From an archaeon (GTDB lineage: Archaea; Hydrothermarchaeota; Hydrothermarchaeia; JALTZZ01; JALUTC01): a DNA stretch of 6,724 nucleotides. The stretch covers positions 1 to 6,724 of the forward strand of contig JALTZH010000043.1 of NCBI GenBank assembly GCA_027051265.1. Reading direction: 5' to 3'. Under the pieces are notes generated by a model. The model saw only the letters and a list, made by a program, of their open reading frames with translations, did no database searches and was not told where the DNA came from. Below, one piece after another: positions 6,718 through 6,724 of the stretch (position 1 is its first letter; the number at the start of each line of letters is the position of its first letter). Position numbers and translations under genes: made by a program.

Positions 6718-6724
6718 ATATATT

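Noticed and set aside
6694-6724. Replication origin beside mcm
   Set aside because: Only 31 AT-rich bases are visible upstream of mcm. No origin-recognition-box repeats or orc1/cdc6 gene are in the window.

Overview
The window looks like ordinary chromosomal DNA from an AT-rich archaeon, probably thermophilic and of TACK/crenarchaeal-like character. Two information-processing genes are clearly archaeal. One is an alanyl-tRNA synthetase of the archaeal type, with an extra N-terminal zinc-binding module. The other is a single-polypeptide MCM replicative helicase. None of the starts has a convincing Shine-Dalgarno sequence, and AT-rich TATA-like elements precede the minus-strand genes, as expected for archaeal, partly leaderless transcription. 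The heavy use of AGA/AGG for Arg and ATA for Ile fits a low-GC thermophile, but the lineage cannot be fixed from this window.

Layout: two plus-strand genes on the left face two minus-strand genes on the right. Plus strand: the 3' two-thirds of thiL (thiamine-monophosphate kinase, cut by the window edge), a 69-bp gap, then a short divergent succinyl-CoA synthetase beta-subunit gene (sucC-like). After a 55-bp convergent gap come, on the minus strand, alaS and, 134 bp upstream of it in transcription order, mcm, whose start lies about 30 bp from the right edge. Coding density is high, no gap exceeds 134 bp, and I see no tRNA, rRNA, CRISPR array, mobile element or integration scar.

How the genes relate: mcm and alaS are housekeeping genes of replication and translation, oriented so that read-through from mcm into alaS is possible. 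However, alaS also has its own exact TTTATATA box in the gap. ThiL makes thiamine diphosphate, the cofactor of 2-oxoacid:ferredoxin oxidoreductases, whose succinyl-CoA product is a substrate of succinyl-CoA synthetase. That is a plausible but unproven metabolic link between the two plus-strand genes.

I did not find a previously undescribed system here. The most unusual item is the sucC-like gene. It is about 40 residues shorter than typical SucC, its nucleotide-binding glycine loop has lost several glycines, and no sucD (alpha subunit) follows it. Smaller points are the uncertain start of mcm, an atypical spacing in its zinc site, and a triple T5-tract element enclosed by an inverted repeat between mcm and alaS.
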